64,000 bases of DNA, taken from assembly GCF_902726645.1 (NCBI RefSeq), contig NZ_CACVAO010000001.1:2960764-3024763 (forward strand). Direction: 5' to 3'. Below, in pieces: positions 1 through 8,925 of the stretch. Each line of letters begins with the position of its first letter. Within the stretch, counting starts at the first letter, position 1. The notes below the pieces were generated by a model, which worked only from the letters and a program-made list of their open reading frames with translations, was not told the origin of the DNA and did no database searches. This DNA comes from Halobacillus ihumii (GTDB taxonomy: Bacteria; Bacillota; Bacilli; Bacillales; Halobacillaceae). The position numbers were made by a program, and so were the translations under genes.

Positions 1-656
1 CATTAAACGGAGTTTTCTTCCACGCAGGGCAGATCTGTTCCGCTGGTACAAGACTGATTGTAGAAGAAAGCATTCACGATCAATTCGTTCAAGCGCTTGT
101 CGAACGAGTGAAAAAATTCAAGCTGGGAAGCGGATTTGAAGAAGATACTCAAATGGGACCGCTTATTTCAGCTGAACACCTTGCAAAAGTAGAAAAATAT
201 GTAGAAAAAGGAATCGAAGAAGGGGCGACAGTAGCCGTTGGCGGCGGACGCCCAGAAGACCCTGAACTGCAAAAAGGATTTTTCTACCTGCCTACAATCT
301 TCACAGACTGCACAACAGACATGAGCGTCGTTCAAGATGAAGGATTTGGTCCCATTATTACGGTTGAAAAATTCACTGCCGAAAAAGAGGCCATAAAGCT
401 TGCGAATGACTCGATCTATGGACTGGCTGGCGGTGTGTTCACAAATGATATTGCAAAAGCAGAACGCTGTGCAGCGAAGATGCGCATGGGGACGGTTTGG
501 ATTAATGAATTCAACCTTTATTTCCCGCACGCCCCTTGGGGTGGATTTAAGCAGTCTGGTATTGGCCGCGAGCTAGGCAGACTAGGTATGGAAGAATATA
601 CAGAAACAAAGCATATCTACCAAAATCTTAAACCTGAGCCTATCAACTGGTTCTAA
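1..656 (+). CDS. gbsA: Betaine aldehyde dehydrogenase, C-terminal part (gene cut by window start)
   Basis: The reading frame is open from base 3 to the stop at 654-656, so this is the last ~217 residues of an aldehyde dehydrogenase (family length ~490). It oxidises betaine aldehyde to glycine betaine with NAD(P)+ in the cytoplasm. The visible part begins at the catalytic loop, GQICSAGTRL, whose Cys is the nucleophile, and contains the GFGPI and APWGGFKQSGIGRE motifs typical of the GbsA/BetB branch. The neighbour betA, 150 bp downstream on the same strand, makes the aldehyde, so the pair forms a choline-to-betaine route. An internal ATG at base 108 is not the start because homology continues upstream to the edge. 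Confidence 0.9.
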   Translation, partial: LNGVFFHAGQICSAGTRLIVEESIHDQFVQALVERVKKFKLGSGFEEDTQMGPLISAEHLAKVEKYVEKGIEEGATVAVGGGRPEDPELQKGFFYLPTIFTDCTTDMSVVQDEGFGPIITVEKFTAEKEAIKLANDSIYGLAGGVFTNDIAKAERCAAKMRMGTVWINEFNLYFPHAPWGGFKQSGIGRELGRLGMEEYTETKHIYQNLKPEPINWF

Positions 657-734
657 TAGATTCATTTCTATTGAATCAGGCTTTATCAGCTTTAAGAAAT
701 AGTTTTATAGATACACTGACTTGAATCAATACAT

Positions 735-778
735 GAAAGAAGGGCATTGCTGCTCCTATTGTCTGAATCCCTTCTTTC
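735..778 (+). other. Intercistronic hairpin between gbsA and betA
   Basis: A 10-bp perfect inverted repeat (GAAAGAAGGG / CCCTTCTTTC) with a ~24-nt loop lies between the two genes, just before the betA ribosome binding site. No T-run follows, so it is not a classic terminator; a role in transcript processing or differential expression is only a guess. Confidence 0.35.
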
Positions 779-806
779 CATTCTCAACATCAAGGAGGAA
801 CAATAG

Positions 807-2492
807 ATGACTGAAACCTATGACATTGTAATCGTAGGCGGCGGGAGTGCGGGTTCCGTACTCGGTGATCGTCTAAGTGAAGATGGAAAAAAAAGCGTTC
901 TTGTATTAGAGGCTGGACGCAGTGATTATTCATGGGACCTGCTGATCCAAATGCCGGCAGCTTTGCCATTTCCAGCAGGCAAAAGCCTTTACGACTGGAA
1001 ATACGAATCTGATCCTGAGCCATATATGAATGGCCGACGGATCAAGCATGCCCGAGGAAAAGTACTCGGAGGTTCCAGTTCCATCAACGGTATGATTTAT
1101 CAACGCGGAAACCCAATGGACTATGAACGCTGGGGAGCCGATTCAGGTATGGAAACGTGGGATTTTGCGCATTGCCTTCCCTATTTCAAACGTTTGGAAA
1201 ATGCGTTAGGATCACCAGATGATGACCTTCGCGGTCACGACGGGCCGATCAAATTGGAACGCGGTCCAGCTAAAAACCCTTTATTCCAAGCCTTTTTTGA
1301 CTCAGGTGTAGAGGCTGGTTACTCAAGAACCCCTGATGTGAACGGTTTTCGTCAGGAAGGATTCGGGCCGTTTGATAAGCATGTGTACAAAGGCCAGCGA
1401 TTATCCGCTTCACGTGCCTATCTTCACCCGGCCTTGAAACGTGAGAACCTGACAGTGAAGACTCGTGCTTTCGTGACAAGTATCGATTTTGATGGAAAAA
1501 GAGCTAAAGGATTGACCTATCAACGCAATGGACAGACTCATCAAGTTCAAGCAGGTGAAGTAATTCTCTCAGGCGGTGCCATCAATACGCCACAGCTGCT
1601 TCAATTGTCAGGTGTGGGAGATGCTGAACACCTAAGCTCTCTTGGCATTAAACCAGTTGTGAATCTTCCAGGTGTTGGGGAAAACCTTCAAGATCACCTT
1701 GAAGTCTATGTCCAGCACGCTTGTCCAGTTCCCGTTTCCGAACAGCCGAACTTAAGTAAAGCGCGCATGCCTTGGATCGGTTTGCAGTGGATGCTCGGAC
1801 GTACCGGACCGGCAGCCACGAACCATTTCGAAGGCGGAGGTTTCGTCCGTTCAAACGAGGACGTCGACTACCCGAACTTGATGTTCCACTTCCTACCGGT
1901 AGCCGTACGGTATGATGGACAAAAAGCACCAACGGATCACGGATTCCAAGTACACATCGGACCAATGTACTCTGATGCCCGCGGTTCCTTAAAGATTCGC
2001 TCAAAAGATCCGAAAGAACATCCAAACATGGTCTATAACTATCTTTCTACTGAACAAGACAAACGCGAGTGGGTAGAAGCCATCCGAATTACTCGTAACA
2101 TCATGTCTCAACCAGCTATGAAAAAGTACAATGCAGGAGAAATTTCCCCCGGTCCTACCGTTCAAACAGACGAAGAGATTTTAGAATGGGTGAAAGAAGA
2201 TGCTGAGACTGCCCTGCACCCATCTTGTACGGCCAAAATGGGACCAGATTCAGACCCTATGGCAGTCGTAGATCCGCAAACCATGAAGGTTCACGGACTC
2301 GAAAATGTACGAGTGGTCGATGCATCTGCCATGCCTTACGTGACGAACGGCAATATCCATGCACCTGTATTAATGTTAGCTGAGAAGGCAGCAGATCTTA
2401 TCCTTGGCCGTAAACCGCTCGATCCTGATCATGCTGATTACTATCGTCATAGAGTACATTCGGCTGATGAAGCAGGCACAGTATCTAAATAA
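807..2492 (+). CDS. betA: Choline dehydrogenase, GMC flavoprotein
   Basis: This 561-residue protein is a glucose-methanol-choline oxidoreductase and oxidises choline to betaine aldehyde. It starts with the FAD-binding dinucleotide fold ([15 protein letters not shown], residues ~8-22), has the GMC signature [18 protein letters not shown] (~84-101), the second signature [13 protein letters not shown], and near the C terminus the HPSCTAKMG motif holding the catalytic His. Length matches E. coli BetA (~556). An AAGGAGG site lies about 9 nt before the ATG. It follows gbsA and is closed by a bidirectional terminator. Bacillus normally pairs GbsA with the iron-type alcohol dehydrogenase GbsB, so the BetA-type partner is notable. 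Choline oxidase activity (O2 as acceptor) cannot be excluded from sequence. Confidence 0.88.
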   Translation: MTETYDIVIVGGGSAGSVLGDRLSEDGKKSVLVLEAGRSDYSWDLLIQMPAALPFPAGKSLYDWKYESDPEPYMNGRRIKHARGKVLGGSSSINGMIYQRGNPMDYERWGADSGMETWDFAHCLPYFKRLENALGSPDDDLRGHDGPIKLERGPAKNPLFQAFFDSGVEAGYSRTPDVNGFRQEGFGPFDKHVYKGQRLSASRAYLHPALKRENLTVKTRAFVTSIDFDGKRAKGLTYQRNGQTHQVQAGEVILSGGAINTPQLLQLSGVGDAEHLSSLGIKPVVNLPGVGENLQDHLEVYVQHACPVPVSEQPNLSKARMPWIGLQWMLGRTGPAATNHFEGGGFVRSNEDVDYPNLMFHFLPVAVRYDGQKAPTDHGFQVHIGPMYSDARGSLKIRSKDPKEHPNMVYNYLSTEQDKREWVEAIRITRNIMSQPAMKKYNAGEISPGPTVQTDEEILEWVKEDAETALHPSCTAKMGPDSDPMAVVDPQTMKVHGLENVRVVDASAMPYVTNGNIHAPVLMLAEKAADLILGRKPLDPDHADYYRHRVHSADEAGTVSK

Positions 2493-2513
2493 AATAATTT
2501 TATAAAAAATAAG

Positions 2514-2558
2514 AGCCTCACAGCTGTCTTGAAAAGGATGGCTTGTGAGGCTTTTTTT
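2514..2558. terminator. Bidirectional terminator between betA and the LacI gene
   Basis: A 9-bp perfect stem (AGCCTCACA / TGTGAGGCT) with a 21-nt loop is followed by seven T on the plus strand; A-rich sequence upstream would serve the minus-strand gene that ends at 2557. Confidence 0.75.
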
Positions 2559-3591
2559 ATAACTTTTTCGGAAACGACTGCGTTTTGTACTTTGAACCCT
2601 GGACAGTCCTTGTGGTAGGAATAATAACCTGGCGGCCCGTTGCATCTTCGTTTTTAATAATTTTGAACAGATGTTTTGTTGCCGTTTCTCCAAGCTCGTC
2701 TGTTGGGTTTTCGATCTGGATGATAGATGGAAATAAGAAAGATGTAATCTCTGTATTACTGTAGCCTCCGATAAGAATATCCGATGGTGTCGAAATACCA
2801 TGCTCATCTAAATTCTTATACAAGCTAAGCAGTTTCAGGTCATCTGTAGCAAAAATGGCAGTCGGAAGTCCTTGCCGATCGAAAAGCTGCTGGGAATTTT
2901 GATAAGCTTCGTTCATGGTAAAACCACAGTTGATCATAAGATCATCTCGAACTGGAAGATTGTTATCTTTGAGACATTGCACATAACCCTCTAATCGATC
3001 AATCGACACATGATAATCTTGTGGAGAATACAGGCAGGCAATATCTTTATGCCCTAAATCAATCATATATTGGACAAGGTTATAACTGTCTAAAAAGTTA
3101 TTGGTATCAACAGAGTAGATGTTTTTATACTCTCCAACTACCTTCCCGATCACAATCGTTGGAATGTTAAATTTATCGATTTCTTTAAAATAATCTTCAT
3201 CAGAAGGAGAGCTAAGCATAATGATGCCTTTTACAATTTTGGAAGCTGTTTTGGCTATACAGCGTTTGATTTCTTCCACATCATTCTGAGAGGTTTGGAG
3301 AATGACATCATAATCTTCCTCCTCAGAAAATCTCGATATGACGTGAAGGATCTCAGAGAAGAACGGGTTGTTCTTTGTTGTTGTCGTTGAACGAGAAACG
3401 ACAAGAATAGCATCGAAGCCCGAAGAAAGCCCCCGTGCAATTTTGCTTGGCTGGTAGTTCAACTCTTCAATCGCCTTTTGTACTTTCTCTTTACTTTTAG
3501 CAGATATATTAGGATTATTATTTAAGACTCTGGATACAGTAGACTTTGATACATTCGCCGCTTTTGCTATATCGTAGATCGTCGGATTCAT
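2557..3591 (-). CDS. LacI-family transcriptional regulator of the glycoside operon
   Basis: 344 residues. The N-terminal helix-turn-helix (TIYDIAKAANVSKSTVSRVL, residues 4-23) and hinge helix (~50-57) are standard for LacI/GalR, followed by a periplasmic-binding-protein-like sugar sensor domain with the typical IFATDDL stretch. It lies divergent from, and 336 bp upstream of, an ABC transporter and glycoside-phosphorylase operon, as YcjW does relative to the ycj cluster of E. coli. Two similar palindromes with a central CCG in the intergenic region (3611-3622 and 3838-3849) are plausible operators, one positioned for autoregulation. The inducer is unknown; an alpha-glucoside or related disaccharide is expected from the operon. 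Confidence 0.85.
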   Translation of the reverse strand: MNPTIYDIAKAANVSKSTVSRVLNNNPNISAKSKEKVQKAIEELNYQPSKIARGLSSGFDAILVVSRSTTTTKNNPFFSEILHVISRFSEEEDYDVILQTSQNDVEEIKRCIAKTASKIVKGIIMLSSPSDEDYFKEIDKFNIPTIVIGKVVGEYKNIYSVDTNNFLDSYNLVQYMIDLGHKDIACLYSPQDYHVSIDRLEGYVQCLKDNNLPVRDDLMINCGFTMNEAYQNSQQLFDRQGLPTAIFATDDLKLLSLYKNLDEHGISTPSDILIGGYSNTEITSFLFPSIIQIENPTDELGETATKHLFKIIKNEDATGRQVIIPTTRTVQGSKYKTQSFPKKL

Positions 3592-3610
3592 CGTGATTCA
3601 CCTCACTTTT

Positions 3611-3622
3611 GGTACCGGTTCC
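3611..3622. promoter_or_regulatory. Putative LacI-family operator 1
   Basis: GGTACCGGTTCC is a near-perfect palindrome 20 bp upstream of the regulator start codon. It shares the pattern GGKACCGSTYCC with the site at 3838-3849, which supports it as the operator of the adjacent LacI protein. This is inference from sequence only. Confidence 0.5.
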
Positions 3623-3765
3623 ATTTTATAGTACCAAATATATTAAAATATGTCATTCGATAAATTTTTTCTGAAATTTTTTGAAAAGGAAAAACACTTC
3701 GGATCAGGCAGGGATTATGATGGTTTAAGTTTGCATAAAATAAGGGTTTTGAATGAAAGGTTATG

Positions 3766-3795
3766 TTGACAGCAAAACAAAAGGTATATTATGAT
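3766..3795 (+). promoter_or_regulatory. SigA promoter of the glycoside operon
   Basis: TTGACA at 3766-3771 and TATGAT at 3790-3795 are separated by 18 nt. Transcription would begin near 3802, so the leader is ~125 nt and carries both the cre-like site and operator 2. Confidence 0.65.
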
Positions 3796-3804
3796 CTTCA
3801 CAAA

Positions 3805-3818
3805 TGGTAGCGCTGTCA
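3805..3818 (+). promoter_or_regulatory. cre-like site at the operon transcription start
   Basis: TGGTAGCGCTGTCA fits the CcpA consensus TGWAARCGYTWNCW at 11 of 14 positions and sits right at the predicted +1, a repressing position. A second LacI-type operator is the alternative reading. Confidence 0.5.
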
Positions 3819-3837
3819 AACTTTTTTGAAAACATTT

Positions 3838-3849
3838 GGGACCGCTCCC
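3838..3849. promoter_or_regulatory. Putative LacI-family operator 2
   Basis: GGGACCGCTCCC has GGGA/TCCC half sites and shares the GGKACCGSTYCC pattern with operator 1. It lies ~40 nt downstream of the predicted start site and 79 bp before the binding-protein start codon. Confidence 0.45.
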
Positions 3850-3927
3850 TAAAAGTTCGTTAAATGATAAAAACGACATGGATTCCTTATGGGTAAAGGA
3901 AACAAAAACTATTCGGGAGGCTGACAC

Positions 3928-5223
3928 ATGAATCGAAAATGGTTTGGAATAATGGCTTTCATTATAATGTCTATAGCTGTAGTCGGCTGCTCTAGCGAAA
4001 CCCAGTCAAAGGGTGGGGAAGTAACCATTGAATTTATGCATACTTCTGTAGAGCAGGAACGCCTAAAGGTAGTAAATGGATTAATAGAAGAATTTGAGGA
4101 GGTCAATCCTAACATCAATATTGATCCCGTGGTCGTTGAGGAAGGCAGCATGTCGACCAAAATCATTACCTTAGCTCAGGCAAGCGAGTTACCAGAGGTT
4201 ATTGAGGTGGGGCAGCAGCATGCAAAGATGCTGGATAGAAATGCTCTTGTCGATACGGAAGCTTTGAAAAGCGTCATTCGTGACATTGGGAAAGACGAGT
4301 ATTTTGACGGGGCATTGCGACTCGTACGTACAGAGGATGGGGAAGGTTTTAGAGGCATCCCGATCAGCGGGTGGGTACAAGGCATATGGTACAACAAAGA
4401 AATGCTAGCTTCCAAAGGTTTTGATGAACCACAGAACTGGGAGGAGCTGCTTGAGGTTGCGAAGGCATTTACGGATAAGGCTAATCAGAAGTATGGGATT
4501 GCCATGCCGACTGCAGAGGCCGGAATGTCAGAGCAAGCCTTCTCACAGTTTGCCCTTTCCAATAAAGCCAACATCTTAAATGCTAATGGTGAAATCACGC
4601 TGAACACTCCCGAGATGAAAGAAGCGTTGAAGTATTATAAGAAACTATCGCAATATACGATGCCAGGCTCAAATGGTGTCACTGAGGTAAGAGATGCGTT
4701 CATGAATGGTACAGCCCCAATGGCGATCTATTCTACGTACATTATGCCCGCTGTTTACGCTCAAGGCGATCCTAGTAATCTAGGGTTTGCGATTCCGAAA
4801 AAAGAACAAGAAGCTGTCTTTGGAACAGTTAGTTCTTTAACAATTCCAACGGGGTTAAAAGAACAGCAGAAAGAAGCGGCGCAAAAGTTCATAAAATTCC
4901 TGTCCAAAACCGAAAATGCGACCGAGTGGATTCTCATGGCTCCAGGCGGGGCGCAGCCAGTCCATAAAAGTGTCGTAGCAAGTGAAACCTATCAATCTAA
5001 TAAAGTCATTAATGCCTTTGGTGATTTATCTACCGAGATTGCCGAATCCTTTAATGAAATTCAAGTATTCGGTTTAGTAGGAGATAAGAACTTCGTGAAA
5101 ATGGGCCAAATTTCAAGCTCCAATGCGATCCCTATCATGGTCAACCGCGTAACCGTTGGTGATGCTAGCGTTGAAGAAGGGATAAATGCAGCCCAGGAAC
5201 AGTTGGAGAAGGTTATTGAATAA
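3928..5223 (+). CDS. ABC transporter sugar-binding lipoprotein (YcjN-like)
   Basis: 431 residues. A lipoprotein signal peptide ends in the lipobox VVGC with the acylated Cys at residue 21, so the mature protein is anchored outside the membrane. The rest is a family 1 extracellular solute-binding protein (CUT1 sugar type), with features such as GWVQGIWYNKEML and an internal FMNGTAPMAIYS segment. It is the first gene of the operon and is followed by two permeases. In the E. coli ycj cluster the equivalent is YcjN. The ligand is not known; a disaccharide or glucosyl osmolyte that feeds the downstream phosphorylases is inferred. Confidence 0.85.
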   Translation: MNRKWFGIMAFIIMSIAVVGCSSETQSKGGEVTIEFMHTSVEQERLKVVNGLIEEFEEVNPNINIDPVVVEEGSMSTKIITLAQASELPEVIEVGQQHAKMLDRNALVDTEALKSVIRDIGKDEYFDGALRLVRTEDGEGFRGIPISGWVQGIWYNKEMLASKGFDEPQNWEELLEVAKAFTDKANQKYGIAMPTAEAGMSEQAFSQFALSNKANILNANGEITLNTPEMKEALKYYKKLSQYTMPGSNGVTEVRDAFMNGTAPMAIYSTYIMPAVYAQGDPSNLGFAIPKKEQEAVFGTVSSLTIPTGLKEQQKEAAQKFIKFLSKTENATEWILMAPGGAQPVHKSVVASETYQSNKVINAFGDLSTEIAESFNEIQVFGLVGDKNFVKMGQISSSNAIPIMVNRVTVGDASVEEGINAAQEQLEKVIE

Positions 5224-5302
5224 ATACTATTGCAATAGCTAGCTGCGGGACATTGGTTTCTGCAGCCAGAATTAAACCTTGTTTAGAAAGGTGGTCCCTA
5301 TA

Positions 5303-6184
5303 TTGTTTAAGGTCAAACGAGAAACGTCAGATGGAAAGTTAGCCTTGATTTTATTGTTGCCAAGCTCGCTTTTAATTTTATTGCTAATTGGCTACCCTAT
5401 GCTCTCTAACTTCTATATCAGTTTTTTTGAGCAGCCTATTAACCCTGAGTTTCCTGCAAAGTTTGTAGGGTTTGAAAACTACATAGAAACATTGACGAAT
5501 ATTGATTTTTATAAATCACTTGGCATTACTCTTCTTTACACCTTTTTGGTCGTTGTGGGGAGTACAGCCCTGGGTCTTTATGTAGCCATCATGTTTAATC
5601 GCCCATTTCGATTTAGGAAGGTTGCCCGTTCCCTGATCATTTTATCTTATGTCACTCCGTCCATTTCCCTGATCTTTGTATGGAAATATATGTTCAACAG
5701 TGGATACGGCATCATTAATTATATTGGCAGAGATATTTTGCATCTTTTTGATCGGGCACCTCTCTGGTTTGATGATCCTACCAGTGCTTTCATTCTTGTT
5801 GTGTTGTTTGCGATTTGGAGGTACTTTCCTTACGCCTTTATCGCGTTCTTGGCCATTCTGCAAACGATATCACCTACGTTATATGAAGCAGCCGAAATGG
5901 ATGGCGCAAATATTTGGCAAAAGTTTAAAGCCGTTACGTTACCTGCCATTATGCCGGTCATGCTTACGGTGATCACGCTAAGAACGATTTGGATGTTCTA
6001 TATGTTTGAGGACGTTTATCTATTAACAAATAAAGTGAATGTACTAGGAGTCTATTTATATGAAACCGCATTTGCCTTTAATGACTTAGGGAAAGCATCA
6101 GCGATTTCTGTCATCCTATTCTTAGTGATTAGTACATTAATTATTGCTATTAGGAAGAAGGTGAACTTAAATGCCAGCAGTTAA
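5303..6184 (+). CDS. ABC transporter permease 1 (YcjO-like)
   Basis: 293 residues with six predicted membrane segments and the EAA loop (YEAAEMDGANIWQKFKAVTL) that contacts the ATPase; CUT1 sugar permease of the MalF/UgpA type. The start chosen is TTG at 5303, eight nt after AAAGGTGG; a TTG at 5279 in the same frame has no ribosome site. A 79-bp gap after the binding-protein gene contains a small GCTGC/GCAGC hairpin, a frequent place for 3'-end stabilisation of the more abundant binding-protein mRNA. It overlaps the next permease by 14 bp. No ATPase gene is present in the operon. Confidence 0.85.
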   Translation: MFKVKRETSDGKLALILLLPSSLLILLLIGYPMLSNFYISFFEQPINPEFPAKFVGFENYIETLTNIDFYKSLGITLLYTFLVVVGSTALGLYVAIMFNRPFRFRKVARSLIILSYVTPSISLIFVWKYMFNSGYGIINYIGRDILHLFDRAPLWFDDPTSAFILVVLFAIWRYFPYAFIAFLAILQTISPTLYEAAEMDGANIWQKFKAVTLPAIMPVMLTVITLRTIWMFYMFEDVYLLTNKVNVLGVYLYETAFAFNDLGKASAISVILFLVISTLIIAIRKKVNLNASS

Positions 6185-7025
6185 GACAAGATCATCGAAA
6201 ATGGCCAGAAGAGCTTCCTTTTATTTCGGGGTAATCGCCCTGTTATGCATTTGCTTGTTTCCTTTCTTTATCATGCTGATGACGGCATTTAAAGGTTCCG
6301 AGGAAGCCATTTCAAGAAACCCGACTTTTTTCCCGAAGGATTGGACGCTCCAGCATTTTATTGACATCTTTAATCCAGCGATCTTTCCATACCTTCATTA
6401 TTTACAGAACAGTTTTATTGTTTCCGTAACTGCATCTGTCATCTCTGTCGGGATTGCGATATTCGGAGCTTATGCCCTTTCAAGACTGAACTTCAGAGGG
6501 CGCCTGGCGATCAATGCCAGCTTCTACACCGTTTATATGTTCTCAGGCATTCTGTTAGTTGTTCCATTGTTTAAAGTGATTGCCGGCCTGGGTTTATACG
6601 ATACAAAAACATCACTCATTATCGTGATGATTGTTCAGACTTTGCCGACAGCCATATTGATGCTGAACAGCTATTTTGAAACGATTCCTAAAGATTTAGA
6701 GGAAGCGGCCAAAATAGATGGATTAAATCGAATTAAGGTGATTTTCTATATCATCATTCCGCTCTCTTTTACAGGGATTGTTTCAGTGTTTGTTTATTGC
6801 TTTATGGTCGCTTGGAATGATTTCCTCTTCGCTTCGATTTTCTTCTCAGGCGCAGAGAATTTCACATTACCTGTAGGGTTATATGCCTTATTTAATACCC
6901 CTGATTACGTTTGGGGTAGAATGATGGCCGCGTCGATAATTACCGCACTGCCTGTCGTCATTATGTATGCGATATCAGAGAACTTAATTAAAGGAAACGT
7001 AACAGATGGAGGGGTTAAAGGATGA
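6171..7025 (+). CDS. ABC transporter permease 2 (YcjP-like)
   Basis: 284 residues, MalG/UgpE-type inner-membrane permease with about six hydrophobic segments and the EAA motif EEAAKIDGLNRIKVIFYIII. It begins inside the end of permease 1 and its stop overlaps the ATG of the next gene (ATGA), so the genes are translationally coupled. As usual for CUT1 importers of Bacillaceae, energy is probably supplied by a shared MsmX-type ATPase encoded elsewhere; this is inference. Confidence 0.85.
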   Translation: MPAVKTRSSKMARRASFYFGVIALLCICLFPFFIMLMTAFKGSEEAISRNPTFFPKDWTLQHFIDIFNPAIFPYLHYLQNSFIVSVTASVISVGIAIFGAYALSRLNFRGRLAINASFYTVYMFSGILLVVPLFKVIAGLGLYDTKTSLIIVMIVQTLPTAILMLNSYFETIPKDLEEAAKIDGLNRIKVIFYIIIPLSFTGIVSVFVYCFMVAWNDFLFASIFFSGAENFTLPVGLYALFNTPDYVWGRMMAASIITALPVVIMYAISENLIKGNVTDGGVKG

Positions 7026-8098
7026 TTCAAAATAAAGAACAAATTAAAACACTTGTCGCTACAAAACCACGAGAAGCAGCTTTACTGGATGTGGAGGCAC
7101 CGCACCTAGGGGAAGAAGAAGTGAAAATTAAAGTTGAATTTTCAGCCCCGAAACACGGCACGGAGGTCGTCGACTTTCGAGGAATTACTCCGTTCATGGA
7201 TGAAGAGTTTTCAGAGGAGTGGAGAAGCTTTGTTCCAAGAGAAGATACCTCGGAAAAAGGAATTGTGTTCGGTGAGTTCAAGCTAGGAAATATGATCGTC
7301 GGGGAAATCGTAGAAACAGGCCATAAGGTGACGGATGTTTCGGTAGGAGATCGTGTCTGTACGTATGGACCAATCTCTGAGTACGTCATTGTGAATGCTA
7401 GTAACAACCATAGACTATTAAAAATGCCGGAGCACGGGAAATGGCAAAATGCGGTGTGTTATGACCCTGCCCAGTTTGCACTTGGCGCAGTGAGAGATGC
7501 TCATATTAGACCAGGGGACTGTGTCGCTATTTCGGGCTTAGGAGCGATTGGTCAAATTGCGATTCAACTCGTGAAAAAAATGGGAGCCAGCTTAGTGATA
7601 GGTGTCGATCCGATTGAACATCGAAGAGAGATTGCTAGAGAAGGAGGGGCTGATGTCTGCCTTGATCCAACGAGCTGCGACGCCGGTTTTGAAGTAAAAA
7701 AACTGACGGATAAACAGGGTGTAGATGCCTGGGTCGAGACAAGCGGGATCAGTAGTGCCCTCCAGGATGCTTTGAAAGGAACTGGTTATGCTGGGACGAT
7801 CTCCTATATCGCATTTGCTAAGCCTTTTCCAGAGGGGCTCAATTTTGGACGGGAAGCCCATTTCAACAATGCCAATCTTGTGTTCTCAAGGGTGGGAAGT
7901 GAACCAAATCGTGACTATCCGCGCTGGGATCGGAAGCGGATCGAACGAACGTGCTGGCAGTTACTCATGAACGGTCATCTGGACTGTGAAAAAATAATTG
8001 ATCCGGTTGTAAGCTTTGAAGATAGTGCAGAGGCTTATATGAAATATGTCGATCAATCACCGAACCTTAGTATTAAGCTTGGAGTCCAACACGGATAA
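7022..8098 (+). CDS. ycjQ: 3-keto-guloside dehydrogenase-like MDR oxidoreductase (YcjQ orthologue)
   Basis: 358 residues, medium-chain dehydrogenase/reductase with the Rossmann motif GLGAIGQIAIQL. Segments APKHGTEVVDFRG, AVCYDPAQFA, LNFGREAHFNNA and SEPNRDYPRW agree with my memory of E. coli YcjQ, which was shown to interconvert D-gulosides and 3-keto-D-gulosides with NAD(H). In place of the usual CGVCGSD zinc-ligand stretch the protein has SAPKHGTEVVD, so the classical catalytic zinc Cys is absent. It overlaps the permease gene by 4 bp and precedes ycjR and ycjS. The exact glycoside used by this organism is unknown. Confidence 0.85.
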   Translation: MIQNKEQIKTLVATKPREAALLDVEAPHLGEEEVKIKVEFSAPKHGTEVVDFRGITPFMDEEFSEEWRSFVPREDTSEKGIVFGEFKLGNMIVGEIVETGHKVTDVSVGDRVCTYGPISEYVIVNASNNHRLLKMPEHGKWQNAVCYDPAQFALGAVRDAHIRPGDCVAISGLGAIGQIAIQLVKKMGASLVIGVDPIEHRREIAREGGADVCLDPTSCDAGFEVKKLTDKQGVDAWVETSGISSALQDALKGTGYAGTISYIAFAKPFPEGLNFGREAHFNNANLVFSRVGSEPNRDYPRWDRKRIERTCWQLLMNGHLDCEKIIDPVVSFEDSAEAYMKYVDQSPNLSIKLGVQHG

Positions 8099-8114
8099 AG
8101 AAAGGATGAAGACT

Positions 8115-8912
8115 ATGAAACTCGCAACGCAAAATCAGAGCTTTTTTCCTGAAGCGATCAGCGAGAAATTTCAGTACATTAAAGAGCTCGGCTTTGACGC
8201 GTTTGAGATAGACGGAAAGCTATTAGTGGATCATAAAGAGGAAATTAAAAAGGCCATCGATGAAACAGGCGTTGTCGTCAATGCCGCTTGCGGAGGATAT
8301 GACGGCTGGATTGGTGATTTCTCAGAAGAGAAACGTCAAAATGGGTTAGAGGAAATCACGGAAATCTTAAAAGCTCTTCAATATGTAGGAGGAAAAGGAA
8401 TTGTCGTTCCAGCAGCCTGGGGAATGTTTACGTACCGCTTACCGCCAATGGAGTCACCGCGAAGCCAGGAAGAGGACTGGAAGACAGTTAGTGATTCCCT
8501 GCTTTATTTAGAAAAAGCAGCAGAGGAAACAGGCACAACGATTTTTCTCGAACCACTAAACCGTTATCAAGATCATATGATCAATACGATTGCCGATGCT
8601 AGAGCCTATATTGAAGAGAATGGGTTGCAGCACACAAAGATCATTGGTGACTTTTATCATATGAACATTGAAGAGGACAGTCTCATCGGATCATTGCACG
8701 CCAATCGGGACTTAATCAAACATATTCATATCGCGGATAACCACCGCTACCAGCCAGGAACCGGCTCGATTGATTTCGAGGAATGCTATGCTCAGCTTCG
8801 TGACGACAACTATGCAGGCTATGTAACGATTGAGGGCCGGATCAGAGGCGAGCATCAGGAAGAAGCGTATAAGAAATCGATCGCTTATCTAAAGTCATTA
8901 CTGAATAGCTGA
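8115..8912 (+). CDS. ycjR: 3-ketoglycoside C4-epimerase-like TIM-barrel protein (YcjR orthologue)
   Basis: 265 residues, AP-endonuclease-2/xylose-isomerase-like TIM barrel. ACGGYDGWIGDF, GKGIVVPAAWGMFTYRLPPM, LEPLNRYQDHM and GDFYHMNIEE are metal- and substrate-binding stretches that match remembered E. coli YcjR, a C4 epimerase converting 3-keto-gulosides to 3-keto-glucosides. The ATG at 8115 (MKLATQNQ) is preceded by AAAGG at 9 nt and coincides with the start of the E. coli protein; an upstream in-frame ATG at 8046 lies within ycjQ and is unlikely. It sits between the two dehydrogenases of the same pathway. Confidence 0.85.
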   Translation: MKLATQNQSFFPEAISEKFQYIKELGFDAFEIDGKLLVDHKEEIKKAIDETGVVVNAACGGYDGWIGDFSEEKRQNGLEEITEILKALQYVGGKGIVVPAAWGMFTYRLPPMESPRSQEEDWKTVSDSLLYLEKAAEETGTTIFLEPLNRYQDHMINTIADARAYIEENGLQHTKIIGDFYHMNIEEDSLIGSLHANRDLIKHIHIADNHRYQPGTGSIDFEECYAQLRDDNYAGYVTIEGRIRGEHQEEAYKKSIAYLKSLLNS

Positions 8913-8925
8913 AGGAGGGTATCCA

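Noticed and set aside
168..530. Minus-strand ORF of 120 codons inside gbsA
   Set aside because: Antisense shadow of a clear aldehyde dehydrogenase; no ribosome site and odd composition.
1270..2025. Minus-strand ORFs inside betA
   Set aside because: Shadows of the GMC flavoprotein frame; Arg/Ser/Leu-rich nonsense-like sequence.
2376..2807. Minus-strand ORF overlapping the LacI gene in another frame
   Set aside because: The overlapping frame encodes a clear LacI protein; this one has no start signal.
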